64,000 nt of DNA from Actinoallomurus iriomotensis. Its GTDB lineage: Bacteria; Actinomycetota; Actinomycetes; Streptosporangiales; Streptosporangiaceae. The DNA is taken from the NCBI RefSeq assembly GCF_030269445.1, contig NZ_BSTJ01000012.1, positions 62,001 through 126,000 on the forward strand, given 5' to 3'. A program made the position numbers and the translations under genes. Within the stretch, counting starts at the first letter, position 1. Each line of letters begins with the position of its first letter. Shown piece by piece: positions 15,901 to 24,560 of the stretch. The notes under the pieces are model-generated. The model was not told where the DNA came from. It ran no database searches and saw only the letters and a program-made list of their open reading frames with translations.

Positions 15901-18348
15901 TACCTGCTGGACGCCGGGCCCTCGCTGGACAGCTGTGCCGCCGAGGTGGACGCGGGGCTGGCCTTCGTGCGTCATATCGGCAGCGAGCAGACCGCCCAAT
16001 GGCTCGACAGTTTCCGCTGGCTGGTGGGTGTGCTGCGCGGCGAAGGCCCGCCGGCGGCCGGTGAGGCGGCGCCCGACCGGTACGCCGGGAACAAGGCAGC
16101 GCTTTTCCATGCGCACGTGAACCATGCGGTCGCCGCCGCCATCTTCAGCGATTCGGCCGGCCTGGCACGGCACACCGCGGCGGCGAGGTCGCTGTTGCCG
16201 ACGTCCCCGGGCCTCTACTCGACCGCCGTGGCCCGTGTGCTGCGCGGGCTGGCCCTTGCCGGCCAGGTCCATGACAGCCACGGCGGCGAGCGCGACGCCC
16301 TGCTGGCCGAACTGGATGAGGTGACGCGGTGGCTGGCCGCCCGTGCCGCGGACGCACCGGAGAATTTCCTGCATCTGCTGCAGCTGGTCGAGGCCGAGCG
16401 GGCCTGGGCGGTCGGTGACTTCCAGGTCGCGGCCATCGGCTTCGACGCCGCCCGGCACGAGGTCGCCCAGCGTCAGCGTCCATGGCACCAGGCCTTGATC
16501 ACCGAGCGCACCGGCCGTTTCTGCGTCGCCCACGGCGTCGAACACGCCGGTTACGAGATCCTCGCCGAAGCGCGCCGGCAGTACCTCGCCTGGGGGGCGA
16601 CCGCGAAGGCCGCACAGCTCGACTGGGCATACCCGCGTCTGCGGTCACAACCTGAGGCGACCGCCGGGCCGCCCGGCGCTTCTCACCGTGAGCGGGCCAC
16701 CGTCACGGCCGGAACCGTCGACCTGCTCGGCGTCCTGTCCACGTCGCAGGCGCTGAGTTCGGAGACCAGTGTCGAACGGCTGCACGGCCGCGTGGTCCGG
16801 GTGCTCAGTGCGATGACCGGTGCCACCGCCGTGCACCTGCCGTTGTGGAGTGAGGAGCGGCAGGATTGGCTCCTGCCGGTTCCCGGCAGTGGTGGCACGG
16901 CCCTCATCAGTGCGAAGGGCAACGAACGGGCGGTTCCGATGTCCGTGCTGCGCTACGCCCGGCGTACGGGTGAGCCTCTGATCGTGGACGACGCCACCCG
17001 CGACGACCGTTTCACCGGCGACCCTTATTTCTCCGACGTGGCCTTCTGCTCGCTGCTCGCCGTGCCCATCGTCAGCCGCGGCACGCTGCACGCGGTGCTG
17101 ATGCTGGAGAACCGCCTCATCCGCAGCGCCTTCACCATCGAACGGCTCGACGCCGTCAAACTCATCGCCGGTCAGCTCGCGGTCTCCCTCGACAACGTCC
17201 AGCTGTACGCGGAGTTCCGCCGGATCGCCGACGAACAGGCGGCCCTGCGGCGGGTGGCGACGCTGGTCGCCCGCGGGGTGGCGCCGGAGTCGATGTTCAC
17301 CGCCGTCGCCGAGGAGATCGCCGTACTCACCGGCGCCGACCACACGGCGATCGTACGGTTCGAGCCGGACGCGGAGGCGACGGTGATGGGCGGGCACGGG
17401 TTCTGGCACTCTCAGTCGGGTACGCGCGGAAAACTCGACCCCCGCTCGGCCATGGCCTTGGTCCAGGCGACGGGCCGCGCCGCCCGGCACGACCTGGACG
17501 ACCTGGTGTGGTCGGGCGTGGTCGCCCCCGAGGGACCCCGGCACGCGGTCGCCGGCCCGATCGTGGTGGAGGGCCGGATCTGGGGCGCGATAGGCGTCGG
17601 GTCCCGTCGCGAGGCGCTGCCCCAGGACACCGAGCAACGGCTGGCCGACTTCACCGAACTCGTCGCGACCGCCATCGCCAACGCCGCGAGCCGCAACGAG
17701 CTCACCAGCTCGCGTCTGCGGATCGTCGCCGCCGCCGACCAGGCACGCCGCCGGATCGAGCGGGACCTGCACGACGGCGCCCAGCAGCGGCTGGTCTCCC
17801 TGGCGCTGCGGATGCGGGCCGCGCAGGCGGCGGCACCGCCGGAACTCAGCGAGTTCGTCGCCGAGCTCGACGACCTCGCCGACGAGGCGGCCGACGCGCT
17901 GGACCAGCTGCGCGAGATCTCACGCGGCATCCACCCCGCCATCTTGACCAAGGGCGACCTCGGCGCGGCGCTGCGCGCACTCGCCCGCCGCTCGCCGATC
18001 CCGGTCGAACTCGACGTACGGATGGAGGGACGGCTGCCCGAGCACGTCGACGTCAGCGTGTACTACCTGGTCGCCGAGGCGCTGACCAACGCCGCCAAGT
18101 ACGCCCGCGCCTCCGTCATCACGGTCACCGTCTCGGCCGACACCCAGGACGCCGTCCTTCGCGTCGCGGTCCGCGACGACGGCGTCGGCGGCGCCGACTT
18201 CGCCCGCGGCACCGGCCTGGTCGGCCTGAAGGACCGCGTGGAGGCCCTGGGCGGCCGAATCTGCCTGGACAGCCCCCGCGGTGCGGGCACCGACCTACGC
18301 GCGGAGTTCCCCCTCACCACCGCGAACAGCGACGTCACCGCCCCCTAG
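12901..18348 (+). CDS. Giant kinase/AAA-ATPase/GAF/histidine kinase sensor protein
   Basis: An 1815-residue protein. Residues about 25-270 are a Ser/Thr kinase-like domain with Lys40, but the catalytic loop reads H123-R-E125 (Asp replaced by Glu) and the DFG motif reads D143-F-A145. Residues about 290-560 are an AAA_16 ATPase with Walker A GGAPGVGKT (321-329) and Walker B VAMFVDDLQW (445-454). A TPR-rich helical region follows to about 1260. Two GAF domains lie at about 1285-1435 and 1450-1605. A HisKA_3/HATPase module ends the protein, with His1624 in RDLHDGAQQRL, N-box Asn1730 and DDGVGG. This resembles the HstK architecture of cyanobacteria and actinomycetes. GGGGGAGG precedes the ATG. No response regulator is adjacent. 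Confidence 0.92.
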   Translation: MGAEGVLAGRDPPDRVETLHESERTRVTRLFFDGLVVVRKEPLGPDAQRRLWHELTIIERLRGVAGIPRLLDAPRYPGSIVSADVGGVCLAGLAKPLPVDDLVGLAVELFRTVAEVHQRGVVHREITPANIIVSRDGAPCLVDFALASSFAEIRPEFTHHTEIVGTLEYLAPEQTGRTGRPVDQRADLYSLGATLYELATGGPPFGSGDPLRLTHDHLARVPTPPAQVNHAVPVLLSEIIMHLLEKEPDNRYQTAEGVIHDLEWMREVGPHPVVSPRVGEHDFPLRLLPPSRLVGRDAEVATLEAAFEEALTGRCRGVLIGGAPGVGKTALVDELRPVVTGRDGWFVTGKFDQYRRDLEFDGVEQAFRALGRLLLAEPEDELAEVREGILRAVAPNAGLLTAAVPEFATLLKVPPDPGDPLTAQVRAQRMAVEALRAVASRKRPVAMFVDDLQWAGRTPLGFIDMLLSEEPTDGLLLVGAYREAGVDATHPLTASLSRWRDQPGVRHLRLANLPVSGTITMVAEMLRVDAATAAGLADVISPYTSGNPYETVELLNTLRSGGALTATATGWRWDAAAVRAQLGRSEVAGLLATRVKDLPVRSRRVVEAMACLGGTAELTVLRTAIAASAGVVENALAPALDDGLLTPEPGTRQAVRFRHDRIREVVLEGLEPSRRRALQLAMARRLAAVPERFAVAAEQYLPVVDGVTDPAERCRVVGLLRRAAGQAALIGNYAEVNALLTAALRLIDPDGTAIRIQVHIGRHLALYSMGRLDDADEDYRTIEELCASVLQRADATCVQVRSLTHRNRLAEALDLGVRSLRALGITVPTADRLPAELDRQYDYLYRWLERTDTGDEPAGHDLTDPALLAATRVINTLVPASYFVADQDTVAWLSLEAVRIWLEHGSARTLLGPAIHAVFSVMGLRDDYAAGYRASQRILALGQARGYEPDTSQARFLSAFQSCWFEPIEHGIQAAQRAREGLLAGGDLANAGYSYEPAVHYLLDAGPSLDSCAAEVDAGLAFVRHIGSEQTAQWLDSFRWLVGVLRGEGPPAAGEAAPDRYAGNKAALFHAHVNHAVAAAIFSDSAGLARHTAAARSLLPTSPGLYSTAVARVLRGLALAGQVHDSHGGERDALLAELDEVTRWLAARAADAPENFLHLLQLVEAERAWAVGDFQVAAIGFDAARHEVAQRQRPWHQALITERTGRFCVAHGVEHAGYEILAEARRQYLAWGATAKAAQLDWAYPRLRSQPEATAGPPGASHRERATVTAGTVDLLGVLSTSQALSSETSVERLHGRVVRVLSAMTGATAVHLPLWSEERQDWLLPVPGSGGTALISAKGNERAVPMSVLRYARRTGEPLIVDDATRDDRFTGDPYFSDVAFCSLLAVPIVSRGTLHAVLMLENRLIRSAFTIERLDAVKLIAGQLAVSLDNVQLYAEFRRIADEQAALRRVATLVARGVAPESMFTAVAEEIAVLTGADHTAIVRFEPDAEATVMGGHGFWHSQSGTRGKLDPRSAMALVQATGRAARHDLDDLVWSGVVAPEGPRHAVAGPIVVEGRIWGAIGVGSRREALPQDTEQRLADFTELVATAIANAASRNELTSSRLRIVAAADQARRRIERDLHDGAQQRLVSLALRMRAAQAAAPPELSEFVAELDDLADEAADALDQLREISRGIHPAILTKGDLGAALRALARRSPIPVELDVRMEGRLPEHVDVSVYYLVAEALTNAAKYARASVITVTVSADTQDAVLRVAVRDDGVGGADFARGTGLVGLKDRVEALGGRICLDSPRGAGTDLRAEFPLTTANSDVTAP

Positions 18349-18557
18349 CCGCGATTCCACCGGCCACCGCGACCCGGCACGGCGGCGGCTACGCGACGCG
18401 CTCCGCCGGCGTCCCCGGTCCGATTCCACTCATGAAGTTCTCGGACGCCAGGAGATCGGAACCGATCTGCCGGAAATGGCGTCCTAGTTCTGCTTCGCAG
18501 TGATGAGGCAAACGCTACGATCTTCCGGACATTGACACATCTGGGGAGTGGGTCACC

Positions 18558-19232
18558 GTGCAACCCCCGCAGCCGCCGTACGGCGGCCCGCCGCCCGCGT
18601 ACGGGCCTCCGCCGCCGCCCGGGCCGCCGGGACCACCGATGCCGCCCGGCCCGCCGGGATGGGGGCCGCCGGGACCGCCCGGACCGCAGCGGCCGAACAA
18701 CAACAACGCCGCGGTGATCATCATCATCGCGGCCGTGGTGGTGCTGTTCGGCGGCGGCGCCATCCTGTGGTGGGGCTTCGACATCGGTGCCTCGGGAGGC
18801 AAGCGGGCGGCCTCCGCGCCGACGCTGGACATTCCGACGCCGCCCACCTTCACCCCGCCGCCGTTCCCCAGCTCGACGCCGTACTCTCCGCCCGACACGT
18901 ACTCTCCGCCGGACACCTACTCGCCCCCGGACACGTACTCGCCGCCGGCGCAGCACTGGGGCGCCATCGCCGTGGCGAGCGACGGCAGCGTCGGCAAGTC
19001 CTGGGACTACAGCAGCTCGAGCGCCGCCTCGAAGCGGGCGTTGAACGAGTGCCCCCGCTCCGGCTGCAAGGTCCTGGTGACCTTCGTCAACTCCTGTGGC
19101 GCCGTCGCGTTCAACCCGCACACCAACCGGTACTGGGGCGGCCGTGGCTCCACGAAGGCCGCGGCCGAGCGGGACGCCATCTCCAACGCGGGCGGCGGCC
19201 ACTGGATCAGCTGGGTGTGCACCACCCGGTAG
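18558..19232 (+). CDS. Membrane-anchored DUF4189 protein with proline-rich tail and repeats
   Basis: A 224-residue protein starting at GTG (GGGGAG lies about 10 bases upstream). Residues 1-50 are a Pro/Gly-rich cytoplasmic tail ending in NNNN. A single membrane segment (AAVIIIIAAVVVLFGGGAIL) lies at residues about 51-73. An extracellular Pro/Ser/Thr linker contains tandem PDTYSPP units. Residues about 130-224 are a DUF4189 domain with a conserved Cys pair region (ALNECPRSGCKVL, FVNSCGAVAFN). DUF4189 domains are secreted and of unknown function. It ends at a terminator shared with the convergent DUF4132 gene. Confidence 0.8.
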   Translation: MQPPQPPYGGPPPAYGPPPPPGPPGPPMPPGPPGWGPPGPPGPQRPNNNNAAVIIIIAAVVVLFGGGAILWWGFDIGASGGKRAASAPTLDIPTPPTFTPPPFPSSTPYSPPDTYSPPDTYSPPDTYSPPAQHWGAIAVASDGSVGKSWDYSSSSAASKRALNECPRSGCKVLVTFVNSCGAVAFNPHTNRYWGGRGSTKAAAERDAISNAGGGHWISWVCTTR

Positions 19233-19239
19233 CGAACCG

Positions 19240-19269
19240 GCGGTCCGCGCTCCCTGAGGCGCGGACCGC
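19240..19269. terminator. Bidirectional terminator between convergent genes
   Basis: A perfect 11-bp stem, GCGGTCCGCGC (19240-19250) against GCGCGGACCGC (19259-19269), with an 8-base loop. It lies exactly in the 37-base gap between the DUF4189 and DUF4132 stop codons. Confidence 0.8.
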
Positions 19270-21876
19270 TCAGTGGGCGCTGCGGACGAGGTCGTGGACG
19301 GCCTCGCTCATCGTGACCGGATCGACCTCGCCGAGCGGCACCGAGTCCTTCGGCGAGTAGGCGGGGGCCGGACCCGCCCACAGTGTGCTGATCTCCTGGT
19401 CCTCGCCTTCGCCGTACATGTAGTGGTGGAGGCCGGGACTCAGGCCCGCCACGACGTACAGGCCGGCGGGGTCGCGCCGGGCGAGCCACCCGCCCGTGAA
19501 ATCGCCGTCGGCGTCCACGGACTCCCAGCGCCCCTGCGAATGGCCCCTGGCCCTGCCGTAGGAGAGGACGAGCCCCTCCACCCGGGCGAGCCGGTGCGCG
19601 GCGCGCTCGTCGTCCGTGAGCCGGTGGACGGGGCGCCCGAGCTGCTCGAACGGCTGCGAGATCTCGTAGTCGGCGAACAGCTCCGTCCAGGCGCCGAGGG
19701 CGTCGTCCAGCAGGATCGGGTGGGCGATGCCGACGCGGGCGTCCGGCGCCGGGATGAACAGGTCGTCGTCGACGTCGGCGTAGGAGTGGTCCTCGGCGAC
19801 GCGGAAGGAGACGCCGCCGTCGGTGATCCACACCAGCCGGCGGACGATGTGCCCCAGCAGCGGGTGAGTGACGAACAGGGCGTGGAAGTCGTCCGGCGTC
19901 CAGCTCCGCCGTTTGATCATGGCCAGCTCGAAGCGCTTGATCTCCTGTTCGGCGATGGTCCGCAGGTCCTTCTTCAGGCCGGTGAACAGGGCGTGCGCGG
20001 CCGGTGCCAGGGCCGGATCGTCCTTGGGGCCGGGCTTGGGTGCGCTCTTGCGCACCTTGCCGTTCGGCTCGACGACCAGCGGTGAGAGCTCCTGGTCGAA
20101 GGTCACGGTGAAGCGGCGTGGGCCGTAGTCGAGGACGAGGGTGCCCTGGGCGTCCAGGCCGAAGTCCGGCACGGCGCGGTCGGCCAGGTCCTCCGGCGTG
20201 ATGCCGCGGGCGGCCGCGATCTCGTCGATCTTCTGCACCGCTCTGGCCTTGAGCCCCTTGTACTTGCCCCGGCGGGTCAGCTCGAACAGGTGGGTGAGGG
20301 CGACGTCGGAGCCGATCGTGGCGAGGACGTCCAGCGCGGCGATGGCCCGGCCGGCGCTGCCCTCGCCCGGCCAGTGTTTGACCAGCGGGCTGAGCCGCCG
20401 CACCGTCGTGTCGTCGCCGATCAGGCCGAGCTGCGCCAGCGCCCAGTTGTGCCGGGTGGGCGCGCCGAGGGAGTACCAGCGCTGGAACAGGGCCCAGGAG
20501 AACTCGGCCAGCGAGTGCCGGTCGCAGAAGTCGCGGACCGCCGCGACCTCGGGAGCCTTCTTGGCGAGCAGGTGCAGCAGGCACCTGGTCGCGTTCGCGG
20601 GCAGGGCCCGGTCGCCGTCGCGCGTGAGGATCCGCGGAAGCAGCGCCGGGTCGGCCCAGTCCACCTTCGCGCTGCGGGCCGGCCGGCCCGCGAGGGCCTC
20701 GGGCAGGTCGTCACAGTCGGGGACGGCCGGTCGCGGCAGAAACGCCTCGACGGCCCCGGACGGCAGCGCCTCGGCGAGCTCGGGCCGGGCGTACAGCAGG
20801 CTCCGCAGCAGCCCGGCCGCTCGAAGCCCCCGCGTCGTGCCGTTGTCGGCCGGCGGCGCCAGCGCCCGGAGCGCGATCAGCGGGTGGCGCTCGGCCGCCT
20901 CCTGCAAGGCGGCGGGCCCGCCCTTCTCGCCCATGTCGTCGAGCAGGATGGGGAAAAGCCGTTCGTCGGCGACCTCCAGGAGGGCCCTGCGTACGACCGG
21001 GCGCGTCTCGTCGGCGTTGGTGTAGGGGTACCTGAGCGCCCTTTCGAGCAGGGGGAGAGCGTCCGCGCCCAGCCCGTCGAGCAGCGTCCCGAGTATGGCG
21101 GGAGTCGGCGGTATCCAGCCGATCCGGCCGACGTGCGCGGCGGTGGACAGGGAGCAGACCACGTGTTCGTGGTCGAGGACCCGCGCACCGGAGGGGTCGT
21201 CCAGAGACTCGTCCATCCAGGCCGTCTCGGTGGGGATGAGGTAGGAGACCGTGCAGCGCCTCAACGCGTCACCACGACGGGCCGACAGCCGTGCGACGGC
21301 GTCGCGGTAGTCGCCCTCGGGTGCCGCCGCCAGGAGCGCGCGGAGCCGTTTGGCCACCGTGTCCGCGGCGATCCACTGGTCCACGCGGACGTGGTCGTAG
21401 GAGTTCATGCGTCGGATCTCGCCGCGCCACCCTTTGGGCCCCGGACCGGCGTAGGCGGCGATCCGGATGACGCCGCCGGGACCCGGCGCCACCCGTCGCG
21501 GCGCCGGACCGAGCGCGATGGAGGACGCCTCGGTGACCGCACAGGCGGCGAAGGCGAGCCCGTGGTCCAGCACCCAGGCGTCCAGGATGGCCGCACCCTC
21601 GACACCCTGCAGATACTTGACCGCGACCGCGGCGACGGCGGCCGCGCCGACCGGGTCCGGCTCGCCGTCCAGCCAGGCCCGGACGGCCTCGCCGAGCTCG
21701 GGGTCGGTGTCCTCGTGCTCCAGCATCTCGTCGACGATCGGGCGTGCCGCCCGCTCCCACTCGCGCGCCCGCCGAGCGGCGTCCTCGTCCAGAACGACCG
21801 CCGGCCCGGCGACACCGCCACGCCGCGGATGGATGCACTCACGCCACTCGACCGGAACGCCCACCGTCTCGACCAT
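19270..21876 (-). CDS. DUF4132 domain protein
   Basis: An 868-residue cytoplasmic protein. The C-terminal third is DUF4132-like (AMIKRRSWTPDDFHALFVTH, HPLLGHIVRRLVW, ARRDPAGLYVVAGLSPGLHH). The remainder is Ala/Leu/Arg-rich helical sequence, probably HEAT-like repeats (LFELTRRGKYKGLKARAVQK near residue 570). DUF4132 is found in MolR-type proteins, often with WGR domains, and has no proven biochemical function. The start is uncertain: ATG 21876 fits the neighbouring sequence, and ATG 21921 in the same frame would add 15 residues. Neither has a strong ribosome binding site. It appears to be transcribed alone. Confidence 0.8.
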   Translation of the reverse strand: MVETVGVPVEWRECIHPRRGGVAGPAVVLDEDAARRAREWERAARPIVDEMLEHEDTDPELGEAVRAWLDGEPDPVGAAAVAAVAVKYLQGVEGAAILDAWVLDHGLAFAACAVTEASSIALGPAPRRVAPGPGGVIRIAAYAGPGPKGWRGEIRRMNSYDHVRVDQWIAADTVAKRLRALLAAAPEGDYRDAVARLSARRGDALRRCTVSYLIPTETAWMDESLDDPSGARVLDHEHVVCSLSTAAHVGRIGWIPPTPAILGTLLDGLGADALPLLERALRYPYTNADETRPVVRRALLEVADERLFPILLDDMGEKGGPAALQEAAERHPLIALRALAPPADNGTTRGLRAAGLLRSLLYARPELAEALPSGAVEAFLPRPAVPDCDDLPEALAGRPARSAKVDWADPALLPRILTRDGDRALPANATRCLLHLLAKKAPEVAAVRDFCDRHSLAEFSWALFQRWYSLGAPTRHNWALAQLGLIGDDTTVRRLSPLVKHWPGEGSAGRAIAALDVLATIGSDVALTHLFELTRRGKYKGLKARAVQKIDEIAAARGITPEDLADRAVPDFGLDAQGTLVLDYGPRRFTVTFDQELSPLVVEPNGKVRKSAPKPGPKDDPALAPAAHALFTGLKKDLRTIAEQEIKRFELAMIKRRSWTPDDFHALFVTHPLLGHIVRRLVWITDGGVSFRVAEDHSYADVDDDLFIPAPDARVGIAHPILLDDALGAWTELFADYEISQPFEQLGRPVHRLTDDERAAHRLARVEGLVLSYGRARGHSQGRWESVDADGDFTGGWLARRDPAGLYVVAGLSPGLHHYMYGEGEDQEISTLWAGPAPAYSPKDSVPLGEVDPVTMSEAVHDLVRSAH

Positions 21877-22048
21877 GGCACCGGAACCTAGCGGCCACCG
21901 CCGACATTCGCGCTCCGTCATCTACCCGGCGGCCGACCAGCCGCCGTGCGGGCGACGCCGGGCGGCTGTCGACAAGACGCCTCTCAGCCGGTAGGCACGT
22001 CAGTGCCGCACGTGCGAGTCCACAGTCAAGTCCTGGGAAGCCTCGCCG

Positions 22049-22348
22049 ATGTCGCGACCGCAACGCACCATCAACACTCCCGCCGTCATTCTCGGCATCC
22101 TCATGGTCGGCTGCTGGCTGTGGGTCGGATACCTCTTGGTGATTCCACCGCACGGCTGTTCGAGCGACAGCGCGGGCGTTCCCCTCGCCGACGTCTGCCG
22201 CCTCGAGCGGGCCGACCGGCTCCGCTACGCGGTGCTCGCACTCCTCATCTCCAACGTGCTGCTGACTCTTCTCGCCTTCGGCCCGCGTCTCCTCCGTACT
22301 CTCGACGAGTGGACCACCCCTCAGAGGGAGACCGGCGACGACTGGTGA
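22049..22348 (+). CDS. Small two-helix membrane protein
   Basis: A 99-residue hypothetical protein with two membrane segments, at residues about 12-32 (AVILGILMVGCWLWVGYLLV) and 60-80 (AVLALLISNVLLTLLAFGPR). The short external loop has two Cys (HGCSSDSAGVPLADVC), which could form a disulfide. TGGGAAG lies about 9 bases before the ATG. It precedes the sulfatase gene on the same strand and may be co-transcribed with it, but I do not recognise a family. Confidence 0.6.
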   Translation: MSRPQRTINTPAVILGILMVGCWLWVGYLLVIPPHGCSSDSAGVPLADVCRLERADRLRYAVLALLISNVLLTLLAFGPRLLRTLDEWTTPQRETGDDW

Positions 22349-22484
22349 AGCGGGCCGCTCGCACCGCGTGCCGGTCGGTTTTCGGGGCCGGGACGGAAAC
22401 GTGAATCGGCGCGGGGATGAACAATGGCCGCACGGCGGCGGTTGGGGTGTCGCGGGGCGGGCGGATGCGCTTGGCTGGCCGCTC

Positions 22485-23975
22485 GTGCTCCGCTTCCGGC
22501 CTGTGGTCCCAACGATCGTGATCTGTCTGCTTCTGGCGCTGATGGGGTGTGCCGCTCATCCCCTCCAGGCCCGGAAGGGTGGTGCCGGGAGCCGGACGCC
22601 CGCCCTGGCAGAGCGGCCGAACATCGTCTTCGTGCTCACCGACGACCTGTCCACGGACCTGCTCCGGTACATGCCGAACGTGCAGCGGCTCCAGCGGGAG
22701 GGCCGCTCCTTCACCAACTACTTCGTCACCGACTCCTTCTGCTGCCCGTCCCGTTCCTCCATCTTCACCGGGCAGTTCCCGCACGACACCGGCGTCTACA
22801 CGAACAGCGGGCCGAACGGCGGCTTCGACAAGTTCACCAAGACAGGCAAGGACCGCCAGACCTTCGCGATCGCGCTCGGGGCGAAGGGCTACCGCACCGC
22901 GATGATGGGCAAGTACCTCAACGGCTACGACAGGACCGCCTACGTGCCGCCCGGGTGGAGCCAGTGGGACGGCGTGGGCACCGGCGGCTACGGCGGCTTC
23001 CACTACATCCTCAACGAGAACGGCACGCTGAGCACGGGCGGCACCGCGCCCGCCGACTACCTCACCGACGTGCTGTCCGCCAAGGGGACCGCGTTCATCG
23101 ACCGGTCGGCGGCGGACCGCTCGCCGTTCCTGCTGGAGATCGCCTCCTTCGCGCCGCACCTGCCGGCGACTCCGGCGCCACGTGACGCCCACAAGTTCCT
23201 GGACGCGCGCGCCCCGCGCGGGCCGGCGTTCAACGAGGGCGACGTCGCCGACAAGCCGCGGTGGCTGCGCAGCTACCGCAAGCTGAAGCACGGCCAGCTC
23301 ACCTCGATCGACGCCCAGTACGTCCGGCGGGTGCAGTCGGTGCAGGCGGTCGACCGGATGGTCGGCCGGCTCCGTGTCACCCTCCGGGCGCGTGGCCTGT
23401 CCCAGAACACCTACTTCGTGTTCAGCTCCGACAACGGCTACCACATGGGCGAACACCGGCTCATGCCCGGCAAGACCACCGCCTTCGACACCGATATCCG
23501 GGTGCCGCTCGTCGTCGTGGGTCCCGGCGTACGGGCGGGCAGCACCGACGCCACGCTGGCCGAGAACACCGACCTGGCTCCGACCTTCGAGGACCTCACC
23601 GGGACGCCCGTCCCGGCGTCGGTGGACGGCAGAAGCCTGGTCCCGCTCCTCCGTGGCGAACGCGACGCCGGCGCGCCCGGCGCGGTCCTCGTCGAGCACC
23701 ACGGGCCCAGCCTGTCCAAGGACGATCCCGACCGGCCCGGGCCCGCCAGCGGGAACCCGCCCTCGTACACCGCGATCCGGACACTGGACGCGCTCTACGT
23801 CGAGTACAAGGACGGCGAGCGGGAGTACTACGACCTGCGCACCGATCCGTACGAGCTCGACAACACGGTGGCGACCCTGCCCCCGGCCCGGCTCGCGCAG
23901 CTGCAACGGACCCTCCACGGTCTGCGCACCTGCCACGGCAGCCGTCGCTGCTCCGTCGCCGCCCGCCTCAACTGA
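22485..23975 (+). CDS. Sulfatase-family lipoprotein
   Basis: A sulfatase of about 496 residues of the alkaline-phosphatase superfamily, which hydrolyses sulfate esters outside the cell. The active-site signature C-C-P-S-R-S begins at Cys86, the residue converted to formylglycine. Metal-binding residues are seen in VLTDD near the start and SSDNGYHMGEHR in the middle. With GTG 22485 as start, the N-terminus is a lipoprotein signal of 21 residues ending LALMG-C. The frame is open from 22368, but that region is not membrane-like. A formylglycine-generating enzyme is not in the window. The substrate (carbohydrate or aryl sulfate) is unknown. Confidence 0.85.
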   Translation: MLRFRPVVPTIVICLLLALMGCAAHPLQARKGGAGSRTPALAERPNIVFVLTDDLSTDLLRYMPNVQRLQREGRSFTNYFVTDSFCCPSRSSIFTGQFPHDTGVYTNSGPNGGFDKFTKTGKDRQTFAIALGAKGYRTAMMGKYLNGYDRTAYVPPGWSQWDGVGTGGYGGFHYILNENGTLSTGGTAPADYLTDVLSAKGTAFIDRSAADRSPFLLEIASFAPHLPATPAPRDAHKFLDARAPRGPAFNEGDVADKPRWLRSYRKLKHGQLTSIDAQYVRRVQSVQAVDRMVGRLRVTLRARGLSQNTYFVFSSDNGYHMGEHRLMPGKTTAFDTDIRVPLVVVGPGVRAGSTDATLAENTDLAPTFEDLTGTPVPASVDGRSLVPLLRGERDAGAPGAVLVEHHGPSLSKDDPDRPGPASGNPPSYTAIRTLDALYVEYKDGEREYYDLRTDPYELDNTVATLPPARLAQLQRTLHGLRTCHGSRRCSVAARLN

Positions 23976-24005
23976 GCCGGAGCCGGGGCCGGGGCCGCCG
24001 GAGCG

Positions 24006-24557
24006 TCAGCCGGACAGCCCGGTCAGGGCGAGGAACTCGCCGCGGGAGCGGGCGTCGGTGCGCAGCGCGCCGAGCAGTGTGGAGGTCAGAGTGGTGGAGC
24101 CGGTGGCCTGCACGCCCCTCAGGGTCATGCAGGTGTGCTCGGCCTCGATCACCACGCCCACGCCCTGGGGCTCCAGATGCTCCTGGAGCCAGTCCGCCAC
24201 CTGCTTGGTCAGGCGCTCCTGCACCTGGGGCCGGCAGGCGAAGTGCTCGACGACGCGGGCCGGCTTCGACAACCCCAGGATGCGCCGGCCGGGCAGGTAG
24301 CCGACGTGCGCCGTGCCGACGAACGGCAGCAGGTGGTGTTCGCAGACCGAGCGCAGCGGGATGGCGCGGGCCAGCACGAGCTCGTCGTACCCCTCGTCGT
24401 TGGGGAAGGTCGTCAGGTCGAACGGACGAGGACTGAACAGTTCGGCGTACGCCCGGGCCATCCGCGCGGGCGTACGCCGCAGGCTCTCGGAGTCGGTGCG
24501 GATGCCGAGCGCGTGCAGGAACTGCCTGGCGGCCCGCTCGGCGCCCTCGAGTCCGTC
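24006..24557 (-). CDS. folE: GTP cyclohydrolase I (FolE), start codon not resolved
   Basis: A GTP cyclohydrolase I of about 183 residues, making 7,8-dihydroneopterin triphosphate from GTP. The zinc and active-site motifs are intact: SVCEHHLLPFVGTAHVGYLP, then HFACRPQVQERLTKQVADWL and EAEHTCMTLRGV. FolE homology begins at about 24557 (GLEGAERAARQFLHALGI), but the frame contains no ATG, GTG or TTG there, and upstream the frame runs through the divergent regulator gene. Either an unusual start codon is used or a deletion removed the original start. The coordinates give the region of homology. Confidence 0.85.
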   Translation of the reverse strand, partial: DGLEGAERAARQFLHALGIRTDSESLRRTPARMARAYAELFSPRPFDLTTFPNDEGYDELVLARAIPLRSVCEHHLLPFVGTAHVGYLPGRRILGLSKPARVVEHFACRPQVQERLTKQVADWLQEHLEPQGVGVVIEAEHTCMTLRGVQATGSTTLTSTLLGALRTDARSRGEFLALTGLSG

Positions 24558-24560
24558 AGC

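Noticed and set aside
18781-18960. Short tandem PDTYSPP-coding repeats as a possible CRISPR or microsatellite
   Set aside because: The repeats are in frame, encode a Pro-rich linker and lack spacers; they are a protein feature.
22245-23936. A 563-codon minus-strand frame opposite the sulfatase gene
   Set aside because: The plus-strand sulfatase has all catalytic motifs; the antisense translation has no family pattern.
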